DNA of 64,000 bases from Lutraria lutraria (taxonomy: Eukaryota > Mollusca > Bivalvia > Venerida > Mactridae): positions 3,851,501 to 3,915,500 of the forward strand of contig OZ026836.1 in NCBI GenBank assembly GCA_964023205.1, read 5' to 3'. The translations under genes were made by a program, and so were the position numbers. Below the pieces are notes generated by a model. The model was not told the DNA's origin. It searched no databases and was given only the letters and a program-made list of their open reading frames with translations. Shown in pieces: positions 12,085 to 24,744 of this stretch. Each line of letters begins with the position of its first letter. The first letter of the stretch is position 1.

Positions 12085-13215
12085 TAATATTATTATTATT
12101 AATCTCTCTAAGGTCAGAAGGTAACTCATTAAGATGATACATCAATATACATGAAAATACAAACAAATATAACAATGAACATCCTATTTGCAACGAGGCC
12201 TTCTTTAACAAGTTATAACAGCAACACAATCAACAAAAAGTTTTACCATAGAAACATAAGTATATGACAGGCATACATTAAATCAAGTTTAAACATGTCA
12301 AATAATCACAAATCAAGAACGATATAATACAGAGATACCTAAAAATTAAGTATAATACACAGAATTAAAAGCAAACTACAATAAGTCTGTTTTTATTAGA
12401 AATGTTTTGAGATTATATTTAAAGTTATTTATATTTGTTAAAAGTCTAATATCAACTGGTATTTTGTTCCATATTTCCATACTACAATAACTAAACGTTC
12501 TTTTAAGGTAATTGGTGTTAGGGTTTTATGTGTTAGATTCTTATTTGATACTGACCGTAGTTTATAAACGGTATTGGTTGAGAAAGTAAGAAGCTAATTT
12601 ATGTAAGTAGAGGTTAAGTGTTGATTGGATTTATAAACTAGTAGACATGTAAAATATTTGCATCTGCTTGAAAATGAAAGTATATTGATATCATTAAGAA
12701 TTTATGAGGAACACGATACTGATTCTGCATTAGTTATGATTCTAGCTGATCGTTTCTGTAGCTTAGTTATTCGATTTACATATTGTTGACGTGCCTTGTG
12801 CCATGTTATACACCAAAAATTAAATATCGGTGTAACATATGCATTGTAAAAAAATATTTTCATTTCAGCGGTAAGAAAATAATGAATACGTTTTAAAAGA
12901 AATAATGTTGAAACCATTTTCTTACAAGTTTTGTCTATGTGGGTTTGCCAATATAAATGTTTATCTATATAGACTCCTAAAGTTTCTGCGATTCTACATT
13001 GATTATTTTAGTATTTTTGATATATAGTTCAAGGTCGTTAATGTTGCGTAGTTTTTGTTTAGAACCAATAGTCATGCATGTAGTTGTAAGAGGGTTTATA
13101 GCCATGTTGTTTATGTCACACCAGCTTTGTGTGGTAATTAAGTCTGTCTGTAGTTTTAATTGAATGACATTTATGTCTTTTGCTTTATAATGTAGTATAG
13201 TTGTAGTATATTATC
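12085..13215 (-). mobile_element. LINE fragment inserted at the stop codon of the chimeric gene
   Basis: On the minus strand, about 13180-13000 encodes a reverse-transcriptase segment with LQTDLITTQSWCDINNMAIN, and 12917-12702 encodes the following region with FFYNAYVTPIFNFWCITWH and KLQKRSARIIT. The 3' end lies at 12082-12100, where the tail is a TAA/ATT repeat abutting the coding exon. Beyond about 13215 the plus strand resumes the sequence that directly follows the stop codon of the gene at 25425 (GGTTGCTTA...AACTGACGTTTTGG). This confirms a roughly 1.1-kb, 5'-truncated insertion. Confidence 0.85.
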
Positions 13216-15659
13216 AAGTGTGGTTGCTTACTATCCAACATTAAGTAAGAACTGACGTTTTGGTAATATATATTTATTAAGCGATTTCATACATGTTTGG
13301 GTACATATAATTTGTTTCTTTCTTGTTTCTAAAATAAAAATACGAAAGCAGTTGGTCATCCAAAAATCTGATACCCAATGTTATAGTTATGATGCACCTA
13401 AAATACGTGTTTACATACAATAGGTAGGCTTATATGAAATACTAATCAAAGGGATATTGTCGAGAAGACGTAATGATCTCTCGAAATAGACATAGATTCA
13501 TGGAAACATACAGAGGGAAGTTTACCTACATACTTATCTGAAACTATTTCATCAATATATAAACATACCTGTAAAACCAACGCGGGAAACTGTATACAAC
13601 ATAAAACAATACGAGATTGTTAGATAATGGATGGATAGTATATACGGTTCATCGGAGGTAATGTTAAGCAAAGGTTTTTCTCAGATATGTCGTATTGTCA
13701 AACTTGGAATTTAATTATTAATTATACACACTCATTAGTATGTATTTATTATTGTTCTAATAGTACCATAAACTGAATATACAATGTATATGATCATTGC
13801 ACTTTTATATATGCTTTATTTACATGCTATATTTATCTATATATCATTTAATAAACAGTTAATAAAGTGATTCAGTATGTTTATTGTCTGTTAAACCTTG
13901 ATTAAGAGATATTTTGCCTGACCCTTTTCCTTCTAAGTCTTGATGATTATTAGCATATCATTTTTATTTCTTTATATCAATCTTTCAGTTTTTCTTTTAT
14001 TTATTCCATTTTTTACTTGTTATTTCTCCTTACAGTAAGGTAAAATAATATTATTCTTATTGTCTTTATCTGATTTATTTCCCGCCTTGTATTTTGTGAA
14101 ATAAATTCGTTTAAACTAAGCTCAATTTGAACAATTGCCATTGGAAATCGACCGACTGATCACGGGATTCACATCAAGGGTGTGCACGTGAATCCGGGAT
14201 AGACCTTGTACTCGTCGATATCCTATACACACACCGTTCGACAGTTGTTAAATGGCATTGTAGTTACTAATATATCCGATTGCGATTTGGACGATATATT
14301 GTCCCTGGTTCTGAATAATCCTTTTCTACTCACGTATAATTGGCAAAACATCGTTGATTTCACGAATTTCAACAAAGAAATAATGAATGTACCACATTAA
14401 ACTGGACAGACAGTAATTAGAACATAGTCCATAATTATACAAACGACAAACTCTTGCATAAAACAGATCCTTGCACGAAATTCTGATAATGTCAATTATT
14501 CCAAATTATAAGGACCCCTCACAAAGACATTGGTGTGTAAATATATCTCTTTTACAACGTACGTACAATTTTGAGTATTTTTTTTATTTCAATGTGTTTT
14601 TTCATAGTGTATAAATGCATCCTACATTTTGACCTAGTTGTCAACACATGTTACTATAAGAGTATCATGTTGGGTCATTACGTAATTTCAAATACATCTA
14701 ACTGGCGATACAAATATCTTATCGCCTCTGTTTTTTCTCCAAATGTGTTAGTGGTTAAATTTTGTTTAAAAGATTGCATTTCTTCTTGTACGAAGGCGTT
14801 TGTATATCGTATATATATGTTTAAAATGCAATTCATTTTGCTAGATTTATACATCAGTTTATAACGCATGACAACTTGACTGTCTTCTGTTCTACCATTA
14901 CAATTTTGTTTACAAAAAAATATGTAAGCTTTTGACGTGTATTTTTATTGTTTGATTTGTACCTGGGAAGTTGTTAATCTTGCAGGTTCTATGATGAGTT
15001 GAGCAGAATGTTGAAGACAATAAGTTTTTGCATTAAATTTTGTTGTTTGAAGGCCATGTTGTAATTTATGATATCATATATGCTTGTATATAATATGTCT
15101 ATACATGTTACCTTCGTTAAATAAAAAATATTAGTATTATTATAACAGGAACCATGGGTAAAGCGCCTGGAGTTCAAAGGTTCAAAACCAGCATCGGTCG
15201 AAATTTTAACGGCGGATTATTTCAAAATTCCTTAGAATAGGCCTAAGTACCGATTAGAATTATTTGTACGTTGTTGCTAAGGAATCTGGTATTAAAAGAT
15301 GTATGTGGCAGTATAAAGAAATAGGTATCAATATCAATCAAATGATAGGTTTTAATAGAAAACGGAAAGATACATTATAGATCTACTATTCATTTTGTTC
15401 GTGTCCGGAAATTCTATTAATGGAGTCAAACCTGTGAATCAATGCTATCATTGGGAAGGGCAAATGGACAGATGGTCCGAGGAAATCTTTTCGAAATTAT
15501 CTATGGCTGTTTTTAAAAGAATGGCGTTTATTTAAAGGATGACATTTATTTGGATGTGGCCGTTACACAGGTTTGACTATATATGTTACTGAATTACTGG
15601 TATTATTATGAAGTAGGTGAATGTAGGTATGAATAAAACATTGTTTTGGTCATCGAATT
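13216..15659. other. Intergenic, no recognisable gene
   Basis: The stretch starts with sequence homologous to the 3' flank of the gene at 25425 and ends with sequence homologous to the 5' flank of the type 1 genes. In between I see AT-rich sequence and two short ORFs without recognisable motifs (14206-14400 and 14571-14864). Confidence 0.5.
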
Positions 15660-15794
15660 CATCAGTAGTACAAGTGTGGTAACCATATTTATTACACCGA
15701 TGTATTTTATTTAAATGCTTAGACACAGCAAACAGGTTTCAATACGACAATAAAATATTGATCTTGAAATACCACACTTGTACATTTCATATAA

Positions 15795-15975
15795 ACCAGG
15801 AAGTAAATCAAACAGAAGGTCGCGTAATATAAGCTAACGTTTCAGCAAACATTTCGGCAAAAAAGCTTATTTACGTGAGAACTAGTTTAACACATTCTGT
15901 ACTTGAAATCGTAAAATTGTATTTCGCTCAGTAACGTTTAAGATCCTGATAAGTCAAATATTGTGAAGTTTTAAT
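15795..15975 (+). promoter_or_regulatory. Conserved type 1 promoter block
   Basis: ACCAGGAAGTA lies 181 bp before the ATG, the same spacing as at the gene at 32975. It is followed by a conserved AAATCAAAC, GGTCGCGTAATATAAGC (a TATA-like word at about 15826-15832), and TTTCGCTCAG...CGTTTAAGATCCTG just before the start. Conservation across three paralogs makes it the best candidate core promoter and 5' UTR. The ETS-factor assignment is by motif only. Confidence 0.55.
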
Positions 15976-16829
15976 ATGGCTATCGAAGTGATCCTTTTAG
16001 GGATTGCATTGGGTATTTGTGTACTTATTATCATCGGAATATGTGTTTGCTGTTTAAATGGGTAAGTAAATTATTTACATTATATTCACCATTGCTTTAT
16101 ATTTCAATCAATATGCACATGTAAAAATTAGAATTTGTAGTTTGTAGCTATTCATAAATTTGCTACATTGTGTTACAGAGACAGTCAAGTTTCGAAAAAT
16201 CAAAAAGTGTCATTTGCAGACATGTGTTATTTGTTCGCAGGTGAAGTAGAGCATAAAATACAAAATTCTCTGAAGTATGACATTTCTTGACTGTTTCTCG
16301 GTATGCTAATCAGTATATTACAAAATAACTTAAATAAGCATACGTGTACATGCACATTATCACTCGGAAAGATACAAAACAAACTGCATGATGTTTCTAT
16401 ATTCTAATATTCGATATACAGAATGCTTGATGAAGTTAGCCTTGAAAATCCAGGACTGCTTAGTACGCTAAAACATATAACACAACAATCCAGCTTCACT
16501 TCTTAACTAGACATACACCATGGGCATCAACATTAAGGACACCATTATATATCCGAATATGTAATATCCGAAGTTGGTACGCTTTTGTATGTTTTTTTTA
16601 TAGTAATAAATTGATATGTTTTATTCGCAGGAACACTAATTTTATAACAGAACATACTTGACATTATCTTTATCGTTTATAGATAGCTGACAATCATGAT
16701 TGTTTATCATAATATTTCTATACGCTGGAAATTTCATAGATTGTTTGTGATAAGGGGCGTTACTAACAAAACGTTCGGCGATTACACTGTCCGTTGTTGA
16801 CAGTTGTCCCTTGTTCACGGGTATTCGTA
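15951..16829. repeat. Segmental duplicate of 1-877
   Basis: Covers the 25 bases before the ATG, exon 1 and the first part of intron 1 of the gene at 15976. The partner copy at the window start is almost identical, then is interrupted by a LINE. Confidence 0.9.
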
Positions 16830-19800
16830 AGCTCAGGTTATACTGTATTTGGAAAATTGAAATGTGATCCGTTTTAGATACTAGTAAATATAAGTTTTGA
16901 GTCAAAAGCGATATTTTGATACTTGTTACATGTGCATATGATCTGATCAATAATTTATCAATTAATGGCATTCGACCAGAACAACAGTTAATTACCAGAG
17001 AAATAAGATAAAGCAATCGATGAGTATAATAGATGGACAATATAAATCTGGAATGACATGCATTGTGAAATCATAATAATAAAACACGGGAATTAAATTA
17101 CAAGAAAAATAAAAAAATAATGATATAGCATCACATAATAACCCTGAATTCAGGATATACATATTTAGTTATTATTATATATATCGTATATTAGTGGATC
17201 TGTATGGTTTCAAGCATAGTAGTAAATTCGAATTAATTTCCTATATGTACGAAAAAAAGAAATTACAATGTAACTACTTACAGAAGAGTATGTGGAACAA
17301 CAAAACAACATGTACCTGTATCAAAATAAAATGAATAAGAGAACGCATAAACGCGCTCAGAAATGATAAACAATACGTTAAGACCACAAGCCAATGACGT
17401 AACAGAAATTTTCTCCAAATATTCATGTTGACCTAAGCAAAGGTAATATCATTTCAGCGCATCGAAAATACGTTAAAAGCCAAAGCCATAACATAATTTT
17501 TCTCCAAATATTCATGTAGACCTAAGCAAAGCAAATATCATTTTATCGCATTTATTCTATGTAAACACGATATAGATGTTGTTTTACAATAATGCAGATG
17601 ATTTACAAATTGTTACATACTTAGGAAAGTTTCACTGAAACAACATCACGAGGATGAGTTCGATCCAATGCTTCCTAAAAACGGAGGAGACACTCAACAG
17701 ATGGACAGACTGCTGTCACAACTTAGACAGGTACAATTACAACTTGAAGACGAGAAAAGAGAGAAAGAAGATGCATTGAATAGGTATAATGATGTTCTGT
17801 GGTGATAACTACCATCTTCTCGGCCCGACAAAGCTGTAGTTCCCAATGTCTGTCTTTATGAAGTAATCTATTCCGATACCAATAATAGCGTCATTGTCCC
17901 GTGCTTGCCATTCTTTTAAGTGTATGAAGACGATAACAAATAAATGAATACATTTCGAATACATAATCAGTACAGTCTGTATTGATGTAGAATAGTGTTA
18001 CAGTTTGTATTTTCTTTTACATTTCTAGTTATAGTTATATATATAATTTTTCAATTGAAGCTTTGATTGAAGTGTATTATCGATACAATAAATCGTATAA
18101 AGTTTTAAACTAAACCTATAAGCAGTTTGATTTCGTTCACTATCCGTGATTCAATGATTTTATTCCTCATATCCAGATTAAGCAGAATAATGTCAAGTCG
18201 CCTCAGAGATGGTAACCCGAATGTCGTTGATTTGAGTGACCAGGATCGTCCTGCTAAACTTGGTGAACAATATTCAGAGCTGTATGACAATCAGTGGACA
18301 GATGCATATAATGCTATGGACAAAATTAAGTGTTTCCGTGAAAGGCAGATCGTTGAAATTCTTTTGAAAATATTGAAGGTGTAGATTCTACCTCATGTTA
18401 ATGAAATTAGTCTGTCAAAACATATTCAATGGTTCAATATACATTAATGCTGAATCTCAAATGTTACTATTTCATTACTTATTGTTCTGTCTCTAAATGA
18501 GGATAATGTATATATATTTTGTAAGTCCAGCTTGAGTTCAGACCTCCTCAAGCAATATTGTTTTAATACTTCGTATATCAAGTAACCTAGTATATAGATG
18601 CTACATTTATTTACAATTCAAATTCTACTGTTTACAAAAATCTAGTTCAATGTCACGCTGACAAAAAATGACATTCAAAATTTAATTTTACGAACGAAGT
18701 AAATACATGTATATGATCATTTCAGAAAGATAATATTGATAGATTCATGTTTCTCTAAACTTTTTGTAACTAACGCTTCGCATAAATATATCACCCGCAT
18801 AAACAAATACAATGTCATAGCCAAACCATCTGATAGCATGTGCCTTATGCGAGTATACTGTACCTGCATTGTGACACAAACGTGAAAATATTCATCTTTT
18901 TAACATTCCAATCGCCAAAAGTTTTCATCTTTTTTATGTATTAATGAAATGTACAACTATGCTAATGTTTCAGGAATCAAATATTCCAAAACTGAAATAT
19001 ATTGTATTACAGAACTGTTTTGACGTGTGCAATAATCAGGCAAATCAACAAATGTTTGCGATCAAACAAAACCTGGAGTCGATGGTCTCCCTTTTCTCAA
19101 AGGTACGATTTAACTTTGACATCGAGTTTATTGAAATACAGTTGATATAACAAATTTTAGATTTTTTTGGTCTGCCAATAAAATGCGTATTGAGCTATTA
19201 GGTGCTAAGAACCAGACTACGTTATCGTCACATACCTTGCCACCAGTTGCTGAAAGGAAAAAAGGCAAAAAAATATCTGTCCAATGGCGTCGTTAATATT
19301 TTAAATTACTAGTAGTTGATTTACCTGTTCTGTATGAGACAGGACATTTTACAATTCTGATGCTGTTTCCTAATAAGGAAAGCCATATACACGTCTCTTT
19401 ACAGACATGGAAAACATTCGAGGGTGACATATTACAGAGATTAAAAGAAGAGAGAAAACAAAATGCCAAACAAGACACGCCAAGCTTCCAAACTGTAAAT
19501 ATATGTTGTTTTTCTTTATGAAATAGATCTACTTACTTCACTTCGGGTAGAATAAAGGTTTTAACCTTTACATTATAGTCAATGTAACAACATGATTAAA
19601 GCTTCTTAAAGGGCTGAATGGACTACTCGTACATTTGTATGCTGTTTTATTTGTTTCTTTTAGATCTAATACGTAATATAAAGTCATTTGTATTTCGGCT
19701 TTAGCAACTACAAAACTCCAACAGCCACAATCGAACCGACTCAAATATTAATTAATTTGATATTGTTGTATCTTTCAGGTAAAGAAGGATCTAGTTGCCC

Positions 19801-20054
19801 AAGAAATAGATGTTAGTGTTCTGACGTTGGAGGCTGTTCAAATATATACCAGAGAATGTATAAGGATATGTTGGTTGATGGTTGTACAGGACCCACCTAT
19901 GGCTTTACACGATACTCGTGGAAATAATGCTAAACATTATTACAGAGAATATCTGCATCGTGGAGTCAACTTGCAGTATATTGTGTGGCCAATATTGTTA
20001 CTACACAAAGACGGACCCATGGTAACCAAAGGAACAGCCGAGTTTGGTCCATAA
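15976..20054 (+). CDS. Membrane-anchored Mieap-like protein, type 1
   Basis: Six exons: 15976-16061, 17625-17783, 18177-18378, 19013-19102, 19405-19494 and 19779-20054. All have AG/GT borders and consistent phases (2,2,0,0,0), coding 300 residues. Residues 5-27 form a membrane segment ending CVCC, a possible palmitoylation site. The short acidic N-terminus and the basic residues after the segment suggest an N-out, C-in anchor. Residues 29-82 are hydrophilic and end in a coiled coil (LQLEDEKREKEDALNR). Residues 83-300 form the domain: DGNPNVVDLSDQDRPAKLGE, YSELYDNQWTDAY, a second helical part (exons 4 and 5, 30 codons each; LQRLKEERK), then CWLMVVQDPPMAL and VWPILLLHKDGPMVTKG. This matches my memory of the mitochondria-eating protein C-terminal domain, whose human member SPATA18 is longer and not anchored in this way. 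Expected role: a cytosol-facing scaffold on a membrane; organelle and ligand unknown. Confidence 0.82.
17411..17545. repeat. 89-bp direct duplication in intron 1
   Basis: The block TTCTCCAAATATTCATGT(T/A)GACCTAAGCAAAG occurs at 17411 and again at 17500. The same block is single-copy in the paralogous introns (near 6645 and 35800), so this is a local duplication just before the coil exon. Confidence 0.7.
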
Positions 20055-20194
20055 TTCATAACCTATACCTTCAGCATGATTTATTTGGAAACTACATAAT
20101 TGCATATCTAATTACAAAACATACCAGTGTGATTTCTATTGTCATGACCGTGTAATTTGATATTTACTTACATTATGTACTTATCTTTTTAAGG

Positions 20195-20870
20195 TGATAC
20201 ATTTATGCGGAATATGTGTCCGATGATTAAGTATCAACGATAAGACATCATCATTAGAACAGATTTTCACTAAATACACATTAGTTAATGTATGGTTTCA
20301 TCATGCATGTAGTGCTGTTATCCGAAATTTGACGTCCGAAATTCGTATACTTTTGTTTGGGTATAATGACCATTCTTGAAAATTAACGAATCTTTAATTG
20401 TTATTTTGTTGGTCATAATGCTCCATCTAATATGATATTGTAGTAAAGGTTCAATAATTACATGTACCATCAAAACTCGTAATTATGCAGTAGAATGTAT
20501 GACGATTTTCAGTACGACACGGACCGTACTGAAGGAACTTCATTCAATACCACCTACGATGCAGAATTCATGAAGATGTTTACACAACTAATTGGATTAG
20601 ATTGCCATATGCATGATGAATGCAGCTTGGGGCAATTAAAATTGGTGCTCAACAACATACGTCGGCATGGTCAATTTATTTATGACTGACAACTTGCCGA
20701 TTTTTACGTATATTTGTGAAATTTTCGCTTTTTGAGGATTTGTAAAAATAATCATCAGGGTCGGCACCCTTTTGCTAGGTAGGGTTGGGTTACCCGAAAC
20801 AAAGTTATTTTTAGGCCTCATTAAACTTTATATAATGTTGGTTTCTCATGACAACCTCTACAGGACCTGT
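20195..20870. other. Insertion relative to the paralogous flank, unidentified
   Basis: The 3' flank of this gene aligns with that of the gene at 32975 up to about 20195 and again from about 20880 (ATTTTAAAT...TACGCAGAAATA). About 675 bp is present only here. It contains an ORF at 20495-20689 (64 codons) with no motif I recognise. I could not find clear inverted ends or a target duplication. Confidence 0.45.
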
Positions 20871-21334
20871 GCAAAAAACACATCTCATTATAGATTGCCT
20901 TTATAACATTTTAAATAAATAATACGCAGAAATATTGATGCTTTAAAGCAGGCAGCAGATTTTCTAAAAACCCTCTTTATAAGAAACCGATGTTTTCTCG
21001 GAGTAATCATGATGAATAGTATATGTTGCAGAATGATTTTCTCATGTAATTAAAAATCAGCAGACTAGGTTCTATATAGGTACTAAACATACTATTAGGT
21101 ACTGGGTACCAAAAACGTTCATGACTTCTTTCTTTTTTATTTGTTCTACTGCTGTGCTTACGAAGTTTATTCTGCAAATCACAACGACATTCATACATGT
21201 ATACGCGGACAAAACTCAGCTACACCATTATCATGAGTACATGTACAGTTGACACGAACAACAGTAGTTCGGTTAGTTTTCCAGAAACCTAAAATAACCA
21301 ATTCTAAATATATATATATAATTATAGTGTATCT

Positions 21335-21772
21335 CTAGCGGCAATGACGGCATTTGTTTTAATCGGAGTGAAAAAAAAACAGAAATTCTTTAAAAACAAG
21401 GATAAATTTTGCTTTAAATAAAACCAAATATTGGAATATAATGGGTTATCATGACATTGTGTTATTGTGCTAAACAAAGATTATGGGCCGTGGATATAAA
21501 CGTAAAGACAGAAATAGCAGTGGAAAAAGTAGTGAAAATTTGAATCAAAGCAAAGAGTGTAAACAAAGAGGCCCGTCAGGCGATATCAATAATTATGTTA
21601 GTGAAGTAATAAATCAAGCTAATGCTGTACTGTATGTCATATTTGTTTGATTTATCTTTGTTTATAGATCTAGATCACGTGATTAACTGTACATATTATA
21701 AATGTATGCAAACCAGACGACGTACTTTGTATAAGTCTAAATAAAAATATATTCTGTTCTGTTCTATAAAAA
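21335..21772 (+). mobile_element. Short LINE-like (internally deleted) retroelement
   Basis: The insert is bracketed by near-identical copies of AACCAATT(C/A)TAAATATA (about 21297 and 21773), and the paralogous flank near 38985 has this word once. It starts ATCTCTAGCGGCAATGACGG and holds an ORF from ATG 21484 of about 55 codons beginning MGRGYKRKDRNSSGK. It ends in a pentamer tail of TTCTG repeats. Long target duplications and a simple-repeat tail are typical of LINE-machinery insertions. An N-terminal ORF joined closely to a 3' end suggests internal deletion of a LINE, or a SINE-like derivative. Confidence 0.6.
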
Positions 21773-22064
21773 CCAATTATAAATATACTAGTATAGTTTG
21801 TATAATTAATCAGCAGTCTCATAATTATGTTCCTATATCATTTTTATGGGTTGATGCTTTTAATCATCAATTAGTCAACCTGAGTATTTTGAATACATGT
21901 TTCACTCAAAGTTCGGAATGCATTAGAACGCATGAAGGTAATGCATGTGTTAGATTCGTACCTCATTTTTTTCAAAACATACAGAGGTGTCAATATTATA
22001 AAATTACAGTTTGAACAAATAAGGCTAATTATAAATTTCATGTATGCTTTCTTGTTAACACTTG

Positions 22065-24290
22065 GCCCATTCTCACACAACTTGGACAATTGATGTCCTC
22101 AGTATAGAAAATGATGACGATTTTCAATGAAAAGAAAAAAAAGTGAACACTTTGTTTCGTGTGAACAATTAATAGGAATACTTAAAAATGAGCTTACATT
22201 TTGGTGAATAAATAGCTGTTTTGGTCTAAATTAAGAAGGAATAGTTATGTGGTGCGTCTAAAATGCTGTGTCTCCAGGTACATAAAACAAAATAAAATCC
22301 ATCCTGTAAAACAGATACAACATAATTCCAGCACAGTACCGAATATATTTCGTAGTTAGTAATGAGTGCCAGCCAGCTGAACTATTTGTTTTTTAAAAAT
22401 CTATCAATTAACGAAAATGCACACATTTTGGGTCGTGTCTCCAAATTATCGAAATCAACGGGACAACATTTAACACTCAAGTCTTAATGTACAAAAGAAT
22501 AACTTTTGACATAGTTAATGTGCTTTTTGAATTCGTAAAATGTAATAAAATGAATGTTGGTTTCAATTTATATCTACGTATTATACGAGAACAAAGGATA
22601 GGACATGAAATCCGAATTTACTACCGTAATTTTGATGCAATAATCAACGAGTCCGTAGCAAAAACTGAATTGAAATGCATATCATTGCATATAAAGATGG
22701 TATAAAAGCTTAACATTTCGAGCTATATTCCCCACCAAGGTATTGCAGAAACTTTTCTTCATACGTGTAAAAAATATTCGATTTTGCTGTGTTAGAATCT
22801 AGAAATTTGAAATTAACATAAGCAACGGGACGTAAGCAACGGGACACACACTGTCAGGATAGGACTAAATCTTGCACATTCTTGCCGCTATAATATACAT
22901 TTGGGCTCATATATGCTTCAAAACGTCAACCATATGTTTATAATTGTCGTCTGCCATCGATTTCAGAAAAAAACGGGTAAAAACACATCCGCCTAAACTT
23001 CGTTTTTGAGGCGAGTAAGGGTTGATATCGTCTAAAGTGATGAATAGCTTATAATTTATAAGCTGTTACTGATTTTGCTTGTTAACTTATTAATATACCG
23101 TTTTCATGCCACTGCCCTATTTTATAAAGTCTCATAGACGTTTTCTGTGCTATGTAATAAAGGCCTCGTTGATTACGTAGTGATTGTCCCGTTGATTTTT
23201 TATTGGACTAACATTTTGACAATAACAGTAACAATTTGTTTAGTATTTATGTACATTTATTAATTTCTAAATATGTTCGGACAGCATGCAGAATTCAAAT
23301 ACACAAGTAAATTTGGTGTAATAATGTCTGATTAGATGTGTAGAATGCATTTAGCACGCAATCATATTCGATGTAGGTCAGTATTTACATCTTTGTAAAA
23401 TATAATTGTTCAATATTAATACAAACTGCACTTAAAGTATAAAAAGTATTTTGCAGTGTCTTTCGTTTAGTATCCCCGTAACATATCGAGCAAAACTGAT
23501 AACACATTTAAGTGGAACGGAGAAATGCAGTTGTCCCGTTGATTATTCAAGAGTTGTCCCGTTGATTACGTACAACAAATCTATGAATTTTCAGCCATGT
23601 TGGTTAGTTATCGAATTGATGCATATACTATTATATTCGCAACCATGCATATTCGTATTTGCATTATGGCGAAGTCCAATTCGCAAAGAATTATAATCTA
23701 CGGGACAACTCTTGAATAATCAAAGGGACAACATTTCATTCGTGTGATACGTTCAGTTTGTCTGACGAGTAATATATTCGCTTTCACCATCGTAAGCATA
23801 TACTTGTTTCGATTAAATAGTTCAAATACATTTATCTTCTTTAAAGTGGTTTTATTTCACAACTTAATACAAAGTTTTTCAAAAATGAAGTAAAAATTAT
23901 TAATATATTTTCAAAAAGCATGACATAATCCAAGTATTCCTCACACAAGGGGGGAAATCGCGAGCTTATATCATATTTTATCCTATTTTGCACAGCTATT
24001 TATCGGTTACTTGTACAAAAGTTATACCAATTCATAGTTATATAACATCGAACTATCATGGGTACTGTTTAAAAATGCAGTAAAAAATACAGCAACAAGA
24101 CCAATTAAACATCCGAATCTCGAAAACTGTTAATATGTTGCTGGTAAAATTTTGGAAATCAGTAGTTTATATGTATCCTGATATGATGCTAAGGAAATGA
24201 GTAAGTTCTGGGAGTACAGAAAAAAAATTTTTACCCAATTGTACAGAAATTTTTTTTTTACCCAATTGTCCAAGTTGTGTGAGAATGGAC
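22065..24290. mobile_element. 2.2-kb non-autonomous TIR element with CACTTG target duplication
   Basis: The ends are 28-bp inverted repeats, 22065-22092 and 24263-24290, differing at one base (core CCATTCTCACACAACTTGG). CACTTG flanks both sides (22059-22064 and 24291-24296). The paralogous site near 39250 reads ...AACACTTGAATATCAATAAA without the insert, which is a direct empty-site comparison. The interior has no convincing transposase. It carries several GTTGTCCCGTTGATT words in both orientations. I cannot assign a superfamily: a shorter target duplication is possible because the TIR edge is ambiguous by one or two bases. Confidence 0.88.
23530..23736. repeat. Inverted repeat within the TIR element
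   Basis: About 32 bases at 23531-23563 (containing TTGATTATTCAAGAGTTGTC) recur inverted at 23701-23734 with one mismatch. The arms are about 140 bp apart. Related GGGACAAC / GTTGTCCC words also occur near 22458, 22830, 23186 and 23560, so the element has a repeated internal motif besides its terminal repeats. Confidence 0.75.
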
Positions 24291-24744
24291 CACTTGATAA
24301 TCAATAAAATCGATGAAAACAATAAAACATCAACAAAAACGACAACTTTTGCTTTATTTTATTGCCCATATAACAGAGTGTATGATCCTTGACCGAGGAG
24401 ATATTTCGTAGCCTGAGGCATAAAAATAATTTTGTCATTTCTAGAAAGTAGAAATACATCTGGCATAGTAGAAACACTAAGATTTAAAAAAAATCAAATT
24501 TGTTACATACAGTGATGCTATATTTATTATTGTAAAATAGCATCCTTGGTATATAAAAGTACATGTATGTATAACCTAAACGTTTAACGGAGATAGTATA
24601 CTGAAACCAGTCGTCTTCGTCAATTGTTTATGTTTAAAGTTGAAATACAAAATCATGTACATGTAGTAAGCTGTGTATGTTTCCTGTGTCTTTTCATAGC
24701 TTGAGACATTATTAAGGTAAAAAAGAAAACATAACTCAAATAAA

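Noticed and set aside
14206..14400. 64-codon plus-strand ORF as a gene
   Set aside because: No recognisable motif, no splice context tying it to a gene, and no copy near the paralogs.
14571..15177. Short ORFs on both strands downstream of the chimeric gene
   Set aside because: Overlapping opposite-strand ORFs rich in Ile/Tyr/Phe, as expected from AT-rich noncoding DNA.
16642..17040. 132-codon minus-strand ORF
   Set aside because: Lies inside intron 1 of the gene at 15976. The paralogous introns do not keep it open, and it has no recognised domain.
20495..20689. 64-codon ORF (MYDDFQYDTDRTEG start) as a gene
   Set aside because: Sits in an insertion absent from the paralogous flank. Codon use looks plausible but there is no motif or splice evidence; kept only as part of the unidentified insertion.
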